A DNA stretch of 35,722 nucleotides from Anaerolineales bacterium (GTDB taxonomy: Bacteria > Chloroflexota > Anaerolineae > Anaerolineales > UBA6663): positions 1-35,722 of the forward strand of contig JAEURK010000307.1 in assembly GCA_016789175.1 (NCBI GenBank), read 5' to 3'. The position numbers were made by a program, and so were the translations under genes. Of this stretch, positions 27,497-35,722 are shown piece by piece (within the stretch, counting starts at the first letter, position 1; each line of letters begins with the position of its first letter). A model generated the notes under the pieces. That model was not told the origin of the DNA. It ran no database searches and saw nothing but the letters and a program-made list of their open reading frames with translations.

Positions 27497-28000
27497 ATGA
27501 GCAACGAGAACCGCCACATCGCTTTCATCTGCTCGAAGGGCAACCTCGACATGGCCTACCCGGCCCTGGTCATGGGTTGGGCCGCACTGGGCAACGGCAT
27601 CGACGTCACGATCTTCTTCACGTTCTGGGGCATGGACATGATCCGCAAGTCGCGGGTCGACCATCTCGAGATCGCGCCGGTGGCTAATACCAGCATGAAG
27701 ATGAGCATGATGGGCATCGACACCGGCAACCTGGGCATCCCGAACATCATGGGCGTGATCCCGGGGATGACGGCCTTTGCCACCAATCTCATGAACGACA
27801 AGATGAAGAAGCTGGGCGTCCCGCCGGTGCGCGAGTACCTGCAGATGCTCTCCGACGCGGGCGCGAAGATGTATGCCTGCAAGATGTCGGTCGATATGTT
27901 CGACCTCAAGCAGAGCGACTTCATCGACGGCGTCGACAGCATCGTCACGGCCGGCGACTTCATGGATATGACCGACGGCGCGCAGATCATTTTCATCTAA
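27497..28000 (+). CDS. DsrE/DsrF/DrsH-like family protein
   Basis: A 167-residue protein of the DsrE2/DsrE3-like group, small alpha/beta sulfurtransferases that carry sulfur on Cys. The opening HIAFICSKGNLDMAYPAL (C12) and the later AKMYACKMSVDMF (C128) give the two Cys typical of this group; the second is the presumed sulfur-carrying residue. It contains a Met- and hydrophobic-rich centre (WGMDMIRKS, NIMGVIPGM) that may be membrane-associated or cover the active site. It ends the arsR-SQR operon and is separated from the TPR gene by a bidirectional terminator. With the TusE-like neighbour it forms a standard sulfur-relay pair. Confidence 0.9.
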   Translation: MSNENRHIAFICSKGNLDMAYPALVMGWAALGNGIDVTIFFTFWGMDMIRKSRVDHLEIAPVANTSMKMSMMGIDTGNLGIPNIMGVIPGMTAFATNLMNDKMKKLGVPPVREYLQMLSDAGAKMYACKMSVDMFDLKQSDFIDGVDSIVTAGDFMDMTDGAQIIFI

Positions 28001-28045
28001 CCGGGTCGGCGCTTGTCGCTGCCCGTTCCGAATCGCCAAAAGATG

Positions 28046-28086
28046 ACACGAGAAGGCCGGGGCAGTTCCCCGGCCCTTTCGCGTGT
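28046..28086. terminator. Bidirectional hairpin terminator between dsrE-like and TPR genes
   Basis: GGCCGGGG (28055-28062) pairs with CCCCGGCC (28068-28075) around CAGTT. Further outer pairing ACACG with CGTGT extends it to 28046-28086 with a bulge. Short T/A runs flank it on each side (CAAAAG left, GTGTTTCC right). It sits between two convergent stop codons. Confidence 0.75.
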
Positions 28087-28099
28087 TTCCATCGGGCGA

Positions 28100-29299
28100 T
28101 CAAGTCCGCGCGCCGGCCGCGAGGTTCCTGCGCGCACCGGCCAGAAGGCGCTGTGCCCGCACATCGGCCGGATAGGGCTCGAGCAGCGCGATCGCTTCGC
28201 GCCAGCACGGCTCGGCCTCGGCCCGGCGCCCCTGGGCCGCGACCGCCTCCCCCAACACGCCCAGGGCATTGGCCAGCTCGACCGGATCTTCGAGGTTTCG
28301 GAGCAAAGCGACGGCGTCGCGCAGGCTCGCTTCAGCCGCCTCGAAGTGGCCCTGCGCCTGCAAAGCGTTGCCGAGGTTGTTGGCCACGAAGGCCGCGTGT
28401 GACCAGAACCCGGCGGCGCGCAACGCGTCCGGGTCGAGGCGTCGAAAGACGGCCTCGGCTCGGACCAGATCGCCTAGCTGGAAGAAGAGCGTGCCCTTTG
28501 AAAGGCCGATGTTTGTTCGGTCCAGCAGCGTGGGACCAGAGGTGGGCAGTCGCTCGAGTGCGCGGTCGAAGCGGGCCAGGGCCTCGTCGGTTCGCCCGGC
28601 CGCAGCGAGCGCATTGGCCAGGTTATAGAGCAGGCGCACCACGTAGAGCCGGTGACCCAGCGCCTCGGCCAGGTCAACGCCCTCCCGAAGCAGCGCCTCA
28701 GCCTGGTCATACCGGCCAACAGCAGCAGCCACCTGTCCCAAGGTGTTGAGGATCGACAGCAGCCCGCGGCGCTGATCCGGTTGGGCGCGCAGGGCGGCCA
28801 GCGCCAGACCGCCGATCCGTTCAGCCTCGTCGTATTGGCGCAAACAACGATGGGCCTCGGAGATGTTGACCCGGGTCCGCGCCACGAGGCGCGCATCGTT
28901 GGTCGTCAGCGCGAGGCCCTCTGCCGCCTGACTCTGCTCGAGCGCCTGGCGATAGCGGCCGTCAAGCCGCAGGCACTGCCCGAGGTGGTCGCGCAGCCGG
29001 CACTGGAGTACGCGATCCACCGGCGTGGCGCGCACAGCGCGCTCGAGCACGCGAGCCCACTCACGCCAGCCGGCCCGCCGTTCCATCCCATCGAAGTGGC
29101 TGATCGCCAGCCAGCCGGCCTCACTGCGCGCCTCCGGAACATCCAGCCCAAACTGAATGGCGCGGACGAGGTTCGGCCACTCGAGATCGGGCAGTTCAAC
29201 CGCCTCGATCGTATCGACTTGATCCTTGCTCCAGAACATCAGATTGGCGCGGATCCGCTTGCGAAAGAAAGCCGCCCGATCGTCCAACGTGCCAAACAT
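28100..29299 (-). CDS. Tetratricopeptide repeat protein
   Basis: A 399-residue soluble protein made largely of TPR helices, with no signal peptide. Repeats are seen as LGQCLRLDGRYRQALEQ, LGQVAAAVGRYDQAEALLREGVDLA, LANALAAAGRTDEALARFDRAL, LGNALQAQGHFEAAEASLRDAV and LGEAVAAQGRRAEAEPCWREAI. The N-terminal 100 residues lack clear repeats (LPDLEWPNLVRAIQFGL) and look like the C-terminal arm of the STAND/NB-ARC-type TPR proteins, whose ATPase part is absent here. A partner-binding or regulatory role is likely but not specific. The ATG overlaps a TATCC-N5-GGATA dyad and no Shine-Dalgarno sequence is seen, so the transcript may be leaderless. Confidence 0.85.
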   Translation of the reverse strand: MFGTLDDRAAFFRKRIRANLMFWSKDQVDTIEAVELPDLEWPNLVRAIQFGLDVPEARSEAGWLAISHFDGMERRAGWREWARVLERAVRATPVDRVLQCRLRDHLGQCLRLDGRYRQALEQSQAAEGLALTTNDARLVARTRVNISEAHRCLRQYDEAERIGGLALAALRAQPDQRRGLLSILNTLGQVAAAVGRYDQAEALLREGVDLAEALGHRLYVVRLLYNLANALAAAGRTDEALARFDRALERLPTSGPTLLDRTNIGLSKGTLFFQLGDLVRAEAVFRRLDPDALRAAGFWSHAAFVANNLGNALQAQGHFEAAEASLRDAVALLRNLEDPVELANALGVLGEAVAAQGRRAEAEPCWREAIALLEPYPADVRAQRLLAGARRNLAAGART

Positions 29300-29313
29300 A
29301 TCCGTTTAGGATA
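29299..29313 (-). promoter_or_regulatory. TATCC-N5-GGATA dyad over the TPR gene start
   Basis: A perfect five-base dyad, TATCC and GGATA, spaced by GTTTA, touches the start codon of the TPR gene. On the gene strand it reads TATCCTAAACGGATA, so TATCCT could also be the -10 box of a leaderless promoter. A similar dyad is before hoxE at 35381-35393. Confidence 0.35.
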
Positions 29314-29578
29314 GCACAACGCAGTTCGACGGCAGGCGCATTCCGACCGGGCTGGTACGGGAGCGTTGTCAGTCCGGTGGAGCCGCGACTCACAACAGGG
29401 CCGATTACATTGCCGCGAATAATGCGAATGACGTTACGGCTCAGGCCTGCGAAATGAAACGCGAAAGACCGAGGCTCCGGTGACCACCCCTGTAGTCTCG
29501 TTCATCGCCCGTCGCTTGCCGACGGGGCTGAGAGTTCACGCCTGGAGCAACAACACTGCGTTCCTGGGCGACTGACGG

Positions 29579-30289
29579 TCACCCTACGCGCCTCTGGGCC
29601 AGCAGCGCCCATAAAAAGTCTTCGCCAAAAGCACCCTCCTCGGCCGACGGCTTGCGCATCGGTCGAAGCTCGAGCACATTGAGGTACCGGCCCCAGAAGT
29701 CGCCTAACTGCTCATCCGAGAAGCCCAACCCGCCGCCCAGCGACCGCTGCTCGTACACCTCCCGATCCGTGAAACCGCTGCTTGCCTTGGTTTGAAAGCA
29801 CACCAGGCCAAAACGCCCGCCCGGCCGCAGCGCCTGCAGCACGAGCGACACATAGGCCGGACGTCGATGCGGCGCGATGTGATGAAAACACCCGGTGTCA
29901 TAGACCAGATCAAAGGACCCCGGCTCGATCGCCAGGTCGAAGATCGACCGGCATTGAAGCCGGACATCGGCGCCGGTCGTTCGAACCCGCTCGGCCGCCC
30001 AATCGATCGCCTTTTGCGAGAAGTCGATAGCATCGACTTGAAAGCCATGGCGCGCCAGAAAGATCGCATTTCGACCATTGCCACAGCCCAGCTCCAGGGC
30101 GCGGCCCGCCCCGAGACGCCCCTGCCCGGCCCACGCCATCAGGTTTTCGTCAGGCCACTCGACGAAGAAGGGGCACGGTTTGGCGCGATCCTTGTAGAAG
30201 TCGCCCCACCACGCGCTGCCACGATCCGCCAGCAAGTCATCGAGCAGGGCCAAAAGCTCGGGCTCGGTTCCGATCAGCGTCGTGCCCAT
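29579..30289 (-). CDS. Class I SAM-dependent methyltransferase
   Basis: A 236-residue methyltransferase. Motif I is ALELGCGNGRNAIFLARHG, motif II DAIDFSQKAIDWA, and the D/N-x-F-like region is LVYDTGCFHHIAPHRR, followed by LRPGGRFGLVCF. The pattern resembles TPMT/TehB-like enzymes that methylate thiols, halides or metalloids such as tellurite and selenite, but the acceptor cannot be proven. GGAGG precedes the start. It sits downstream of the hox operon across a strong terminator, so it is probably transcribed on its own. In the 279-base gap from 29300 to 29578 I see no gene, only a short hairpin (29508-29526, CCCGTCG with CGACGGG). Confidence 0.85.
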   Translation of the reverse strand: MGTTLIGTEPELLALLDDLLADRGSAWWGDFYKDRAKPCPFFVEWPDENLMAWAGQGRLGAGRALELGCGNGRNAIFLARHGFQVDAIDFSQKAIDWAAERVRTTGADVRLQCRSIFDLAIEPGSFDLVYDTGCFHHIAPHRRPAYVSLVLQALRPGGRFGLVCFQTKASSGFTDREVYEQRSLGGGLGFSDEQLGDFWGRYLNVLELRPMRKPSAEEGAFGEDFLWALLAQRRVG

Positions 30290-30327
30290 GCATCCTCCCC
30301 AATCTCAATCTGACCAGTATACAAAAA

Positions 30328-30360
30328 CGATGCCCGTCATCCCCCTGATGACGGGCATCG
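30328..30360 (-). terminator. Rho-independent terminator of the hox operon
   Basis: CGATGCCCGTCATC (30328-30341) and GATGACGGGCATCG (30347-30360) form a perfect 14-base stem with a five-base loop. On the minus strand TTTTTGT follows. It is 52 bases after the hoxH stop codon and would end the hoxEFUYH transcript before the methyltransferase gene. Confidence 0.93.
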
Positions 30361-30412
30361 CCCCCTAACAGTTGAGTGGCGCCCGGGCGCCGGCGGCCCC
30401 GACGAGCCGGGC

Positions 30413-31837
30413 TCAGTTGCGCGTGGTGCGCTCGATCAGCCGCCCATCGGCGCCAAGCACGTCGACCACCATCGGCATCTGGCCGACGGCGTGGGTCGAG
30501 CAACTCAGGCATGGGTCGAAGGTGCGGATCACGGCCTCGACGCGGTTGAGCGCGCCGTCGGTCACCTTGCCGCCCTGGATGAACTGCTTGGCGGTCTGAA
30601 GAACGCCGCGGTCCATGGCCATGTTGTTGTTGGCTGTGGCGATGATCAGGTTCGACCAGGTCATCAGGCCGCTCTCGTCGATCTTGTAGTGGTGGAGCAG
30701 CGTGCCGCGCGGCGCTTCCGACATGCCCACGCCCTCGCTGCGGTTCGGGCCGGCGAAGGCGCGCACCCGCTTGTCGAGGATCTTGGGCGACTCGAGGATC
30801 TGTTGGATCTTCTCGATGCCAAACAGGAGCTCGATCAGGCGGGCGTAGTGATAGTAGAACGAGCTCAGCGGGACGCCGCGCTGCAGCTCTCGGAACTCGA
30901 CCCACTCGCGCTCGGCCAGCGGCGTGCCGACGTGGTCGATGATGTTCAGCCGGGCCAGCGGGCCGACGCGATAGATGCCGTCGGGATAGCCCATCGGCTT
31001 GTAGTAGGCCGACTTGAGGTAGCTGTAGTTCTCGACCTTTTCGCCGATGTAGGTGGCGTAGTCGGCCGGCTCGAGGTTGTCGCCCACGATCTTGCCGGCG
31101 GCGTCGACGATCCGGACCTTGCCGTCGTAGTGCTCGAGCCCGCCCGTCTTCGAGACCAGGCCCATGAACAGGGTCGGGAAGTTGGCGAAGGCCCGCATCT
31201 CCTCACGGAACGTCTCCTGGACCGGTTTGAACCAGGCCAGGGTCCGCTGCAGGCGCTGCAGCGCTTCGGGGATGTCGGCCAAGATGGCGTCGCGGAGCTC
31301 GACCTTGAGCGGTTCCGCCAGGCCGCCGGCGACGATCCAGCCGGGGTGGACGCGCTTGCCGCCCAGGCGCTCGATGACCTGCTGGCCGAACTTGCGCAGC
31401 CAGATGCCGTCCTGCGCGATTTGCATGTTGGCTTCCGCGACGCCAAAGATATGGCGTTTGGCGGGATCCGCATCCATGCCGAGCAGCAAATCCGGGCTCG
31501 AAAGATGGAAGAAGCTGAGGGCGTGCGACTGCACGATCTGGCCGAGGTTGATCACGCGGCGCAGATCAGCGGCGACCTCAGGCACTTCGACCGCCATCAG
31601 CGTGTCGCAGGCCTTGGCCGAGGCCACCAGGTGGCTGACCGGGCAGATCCCGCAGATACGGGCCATCAGCGCGGGCATCTCCTGGAACGGACGGCCTTCG
31701 CTGAACTTCTCGAAGCCGCGGACCTGGGTGACATGGAAGTGCGCGTCAGAGACATCGCCCGCATCGTCGAGCTGGATCGTGATTTTGGCGTGACCCTCGA
31801 TCCGGGTGACCGGATCGATCATGATTTCTTTGGTCAT
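30413..31837 (-). CDS. hoxH: NAD-linked [NiFe] hydrogenase large subunit HoxH
   Basis: A 474-residue [NiFe] hydrogenase catalytic subunit. The Ni-Fe ligands are in L1, RICGICPVSH (C62 and C65), and L2, DPCLSCSTH (C443 and C446). The chain continues 25 residues past H449, so a C-terminal peptide must be removed by a maturation protease for the active site to close. That protease (HoxW-like) and the Hyp proteins are not in the window. The sequence fits group 3 bidirectional enzymes that interconvert H2 and protons with NAD(H) in the cytoplasm. The start is set at 31837, where GAGGAGA precedes ATG. It is the last gene of hoxEFUYH, 16 bases after hoxY. Confidence 0.95.
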   Translation of the reverse strand: MTKEIMIDPVTRIEGHAKITIQLDDAGDVSDAHFHVTQVRGFEKFSEGRPFQEMPALMARICGICPVSHLVASAKACDTLMAVEVPEVAADLRRVINLGQIVQSHALSFFHLSSPDLLLGMDADPAKRHIFGVAEANMQIAQDGIWLRKFGQQVIERLGGKRVHPGWIVAGGLAEPLKVELRDAILADIPEALQRLQRTLAWFKPVQETFREEMRAFANFPTLFMGLVSKTGGLEHYDGKVRIVDAAGKIVGDNLEPADYATYIGEKVENYSYLKSAYYKPMGYPDGIYRVGPLARLNIIDHVGTPLAEREWVEFRELQRGVPLSSFYYHYARLIELLFGIEKIQQILESPKILDKRVRAFAGPNRSEGVGMSEAPRGTLLHHYKIDESGLMTWSNLIIATANNNMAMDRGVLQTAKQFIQGGKVTDGALNRVEAVIRTFDPCLSCSTHAVGQMPMVVDVLGADGRLIERTTRN

Positions 31838-31853
31838 TGTGCTCTCCTCGCTC

Positions 31854-32387
31854 CTACTTGCCAAACCGGGTCAACGCCGGGACGTCGGGCATGCGGCCGG
31901 CCAGCAGTTCCACCAAGGCCGCAAAGATCGTGTCAGCGCTGGGCGGGCAGCCCGGCAGGAAGACATCGACCTTGACCACGTCGTGCACCGGGCGAACCCG
32001 GTCGAGCAGCGGCGGGACCACCAGGGTCGGGATCTGCGGGTCGAGCGTGGCCAGCTCAAAGTAAGCATGCTGGAGCACGGCCTTCTTGCCGACCAGGTTA
32101 CGCATCGACGGCACATTGGCCGTCACAGCGCAGTCGCCGAAAGCGATCAAGGTCTTGGTATGAGCCCGGATCTTCTTGATCTTGTGCAGGTCCTCTTCAC
32201 TGGCAACGGCACCCTCGACCAGTGTCACGTCGACCTCGTCCGGGAAGGTCTTGAAGTCGACCAGCGGGCTGTAGACCAACTCGGCCTGTTCCGCCACCGC
32301 GAGGAGGCGCTCATCCAGGTCGAGAAAGGACATGTGGCAGCCGGAACAGCCGTCCAGCCACACGGTTGCAATACGCGCTTTGGCCAT
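31854..32387 (-). CDS. hoxY: NAD-linked [NiFe] hydrogenase small subunit HoxY
   Basis: A 177-residue small subunit. Its short length and absence of a Tat signal show the soluble group-3 type. The proximal [4Fe-4S] cluster ligands are C14 and C17 (DGCSGCHMSF), the Cys in FGDCAVTANVPSMRN and the Cys in LPGCPPSADTI. Medial and distal cluster domains of membrane hydrogenases are absent, as expected. The start at 32387 follows AGGAGA; the upstream in-frame extension is not supported. It pairs with HoxH as the hydrogenase module and receives electrons through HoxU. Confidence 0.95.
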   Translation of the reverse strand: MAKARIATVWLDGCSGCHMSFLDLDERLLAVAEQAELVYSPLVDFKTFPDEVDVTLVEGAVASEEDLHKIKKIRAHTKTLIAFGDCAVTANVPSMRNLVGKKAVLQHAYFELATLDPQIPTLVVPPLLDRVRPVHDVVKVDVFLPGCPPSADTIFAALVELLAGRMPDVPALTRFGK

Positions 32388-32415
32388 AAAAACTCTCCTG
32401 TCTGGGTGGGCGCGT

Positions 32416-33143
32416 TCAGCGTCCGCTGTTATTGCGCACGCGCGCCATTGCCGCGAAACGCGGTCGCGCGTGGACCATCTCGGCCACCGACTTGCCCTTT
32501 TCGAACAAGGCGCCGGTCGGGCAGATGTGCACACATTTTCCGCACGTTGTACAGGTCTCCGACTCGCCCCACGGCGTGCCCAGGTCCGAGATCAGACGGG
32601 TGTCGACGCCGCGGCCGAGCAGATCCCAGACATGCGCGCCCTCGACCTCGTCGCAGGCCCGCACGCAGCGCGCGCACAGGATGCAGCGGTTGTGGTCAAG
32701 CGCGAAGCGCTCGTGCGACGCGTCGACGCTCACCTTGGGATAGAGGTACGGATAGCGGATGTGGTCGACGCCCAGCTTCTGGGCCAGCCACTGCAGCTCG
32801 CAGTGACCGTTGGAGACGCACACCGAGCAGATATGATTCCGCTCTGCGAACAACAGCTCGATGATCGAGCGGCGGTACTTCTGGAGGCGCTCTGACAGCG
32901 TGATCACTTCCATATCCTGCACGACCTTGATCGCGCAGGCAGGCGTCAGCTTGGGCGAGCCCTTGATCTCCACCAGGCACAGCCGACACGCGCCGACGTC
33001 ACCCAGGCCTTCGTAGTGGCACAGCGCCGGGACGAAGACGTCGTTCTCCCACGCCACCTCGAGCACAGTTTGATCGCTCCGCGCCGAGATCTCGCGATCG
33101 TCGATCTTGAGCGTGACGACCGTCGCTTCGGTCATTGTCGGGC

Positions 33144-33147
<4 letters not shown>
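32416..33147 (-). CDS. hoxU: Hox hydrogenase diaphorase iron-sulfur subunit HoxU
   Basis: A 243-residue NuoG-N-like iron-sulfur protein. An N-terminal [2Fe-2S] ferredoxin-like domain has ligands in [15 protein letters not shown] and the Cys of TPACAI. A second site follows in [14 protein letters not shown], and the C-terminal 2[4Fe-4S] part is [15 protein letters not shown] and [15 protein letters not shown]. It links the NADH site on HoxF to the hydrogenase HoxYH. Its ATG (33147) overlaps the hoxF stop codon as ATGA, showing tight translational coupling. An internal ATG at 33135 is a weaker alternative. Confidence 0.94.
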
Positions 33148-34828
<1,681 letters not shown>

Positions 34829-34832
<4 letters not shown>

Positions 34833-35329
34833 GCCGGCCTCCACTCTGTGACCGCAGTCATCATGGGCTCCGGCTGCATTTTGCCCATCACGGCGCCATC
34901 GAAGACACCAGCCGGTGCCAGACCGCAGGAGCCGATGCAACGCGCGGCCATCAACGAGATCTTGCCATCCGGCGTGGTCTCGCCGACCTTGATGCCGAGT
35001 TCCTGCTCGAGTTGGGCCAGAAGCTGCCCCGAGCCCTTGATGTAGCAAGCCGTGCCCAGGCAGATCACGCAGGTATGCTCGCCCTGGGGCTTGAGGCTGA
35101 AATAGTTGTAGAACGTCGCCACGCCGAGGACACGGCTGAGCGGGACGCCCAGGCTCCGCGCCACGAACAACAACGATTCGGGCTCGAGAAAGCCAAACGA
35201 TTCCTGCGCTGTATGCAGGGTTTCGATCAAGGCCGCCGGTGCGAAGTTATAACGTCGCATGGTGGCTTCCACGAGGCGCCACCGCTTGTCATCGGTTGGC
35301 GGCGCCACGCGTGCGCTCGGTGTCGGCAT
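34829..35329 (-). CDS. hoxE: Hox hydrogenase NuoE-like subunit HoxE
   Basis: A 166-residue thioredoxin-fold [2Fe-2S] protein homologous to NuoE. Cluster ligands are in [10 protein letters not shown] and [11 protein letters not shown]. The N-terminal helical part ([26 protein letters not shown]) and [13 protein letters not shown] are typical. It is the first gene of hoxEFUYH. AGGAGGT lies five bases before the ATG. Presence of HoxE separates this five-subunit form, known from cyanobacteria and Chloroflexota, from the four-subunit HoxFUYH enzyme of proteobacteria such as Ralstonia. Confidence 0.94.
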
Positions 35330-35668
35330 AGGACCTCCTGGCCAATCAAGGATCTATGGGGCTCTGCACCCCCGGTCACGTATCCTACGGATAAGCTTCA
35401 CGTCCTGACACTGCCAACCATCCCGTACAGTCACGTCAAATGACACAGAAAAAGCCGCCAGATGGCCCGAGTCGGCCACCAAGTCGACCAATGCGTTCCG
35501 ATTTGGCGGGCCCGTTTGGACCACTCCCTGGCCGTTTATTGCACCCCACGCCTTTCGAATCCGGAAACCTACCATCGTTCCATGCGTGAGATTCGTCACT
35601 GGCTCGCTGGCGGGCAGACCCTTAACGTGGGGCGCAGACCAGAGTCCGGGCACAGGGGATATCCGAGT
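35330..35668. other. Intergenic region upstream of hoxE
   Basis: About 340 bases between hoxE and a divergent partial gene. One open frame crosses it on the minus strand but its translation has no recognisable domain and covers promoter-like sequence, so I do not call it. A TATCC-GGATA dyad is 52-64 bases upstream of the hoxE start. I see no other clear element in 35410-35650. Confidence 0.5.
35381..35393 (-). promoter_or_regulatory. TATCC-N3-GGATA dyad in the hox promoter region
   Basis: A perfect dyad TATCC-TAC-GGATA (on the minus strand TATCCGTAGGATA), 52-64 bases before the hoxE ATG. TAGGAT within it may serve as the -10 box. The eight-base TATCCGTA also occurs on the plus strand at 24652-24659 in the second ArsR promoter, and TATCCGT at 29299-29305 before the TPR gene. 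It may be a regulator site overlapping the promoter. Confidence 0.4.
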
Positions 35669-35722
35669 GTGATCACCTCGCGAGTCTTGATCGTCGGCGA
35701 GCATAGCCTTGTGAACCTCGGT
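35669..35722 (+). CDS. Start of a possible response-regulator-like gene (truncated by the window)
   Basis: A GTG at 35669 opens a frame running off the window end, encoding VITSRVLIVGEHSLVNLG. This resembles the first strand and acidic pocket of a receiver domain (usually VLIVDDHxLVRxGL), with GE in place of the usual DD pair. AGGGGA lies nine bases upstream. Only 18 residues are visible, so this is a suggestion only; if real, a divergently encoded regulator beside hoxEFUYH would be a candidate regulator of that operon. Confidence 0.35.
   Translation, partial: MITSRVLIVGEHSLVNLG

Noticed and set aside
35354..35704. Open frame of 116 codons on the minus strand upstream of hoxE.
   Set aside because: No domain-like sequence, and it covers the hox promoter region and the divergent partial gene.

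Overview
The window is high-GC bacterial DNA, densely coded, with no rRNA, tRNA, CRISPR array, transposase or phage gene that I can support. The gene set fits an anaerobic or facultative member of the Chloroflexota (Anaerolineae-like): a nifJ-type pyruvate oxidoreductase beside a dihydroorotate-dehydrogenase-like gene, a DUF2270 membrane protein, a large GT-C type glycosyltransferase, a PPOX/F420-type flavoprotein, a five-subunit Hox hydrogenase and multiheme cytochromes c. This assignment is inferred from gene content; no marker gene is present to confirm it.

Layout. Positions 1-9,000 hold housekeeping and accessory genes on both strands: a metallo-beta-lactamase-fold protein and a histidine phosphatase (-), a membrane-embedded subtilisin (+), heme oxygenase (-), a three-gene run of deaminase, PPOX flavoprotein and HAD phosphatase (-), a DUF2270 protein (+) and a protein resembling only the C-terminal part of the MgsA/RarA clamp-loader-like ATPase (-). 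A long + strand block follows from 9,019 to 27,997: glycosyltransferase, nifJ with its partner, then a sulfur/electron-transfer cluster from 16,975. The - strand block from 35,329 back to 28,100 is the hoxEFUYH operon, a methyltransferase and a TPR protein. The last 54 bases appear to be the start of another + strand gene, possibly a response regulator.

The most interesting part is 16,975-27,997. In order it holds an HTH-PocR sensor regulator, an ArsR-type repressor, an octaheme cytochrome of the tetrathionate reductase (Otr) family, a heptaheme cytochrome c fused to a membrane cytochrome b, two YeeE/YedE transporter halves (the second fused to a rhodanese-like domain lacking its catalytic Cys), a second ArsR repressor, a sulfide:quinone-oxidoreductase-like flavoprotein, DUF1641, a DsrC/TusE-like protein with only the penultimate Cys, and a DsrE-family protein. 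I read this as a quinone-linked sulfur-oxyanion/sulfane-sulfur respiratory module: YeeE/YedE handles thiosulfate or sulfane sulfur, the cytochrome b moves electrons between the quinone pool and periplasmic heme proteins, and SQR/DUF1641/DsrC/DsrE carry sulfur and electrons on the cytoplasmic side. The direction of electron flow and the true substrate cannot be decided from sequence. Flanking nifJ and hoxEFUYH could supply or dispose of reductant through ferredoxin, NADH and H2.

Regulation: clear hairpin terminators close nifJ-DHOD, the cytochrome/YeeE operon, the dsrE/TPR convergent pair and the hox operon. Short repeats (TAGCAA repeats 10 bp apart, ATACG-N6-CGTAT, TATCC-GGATA dyads) sit in front of regulated-looking operons. 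A 77-bp near-palindrome, AT-rich against its surroundings, lies between the dsrC-like and dsrE-like genes. Several genes have a -10-like box so close to their ATG that leaderless transcription is likely.
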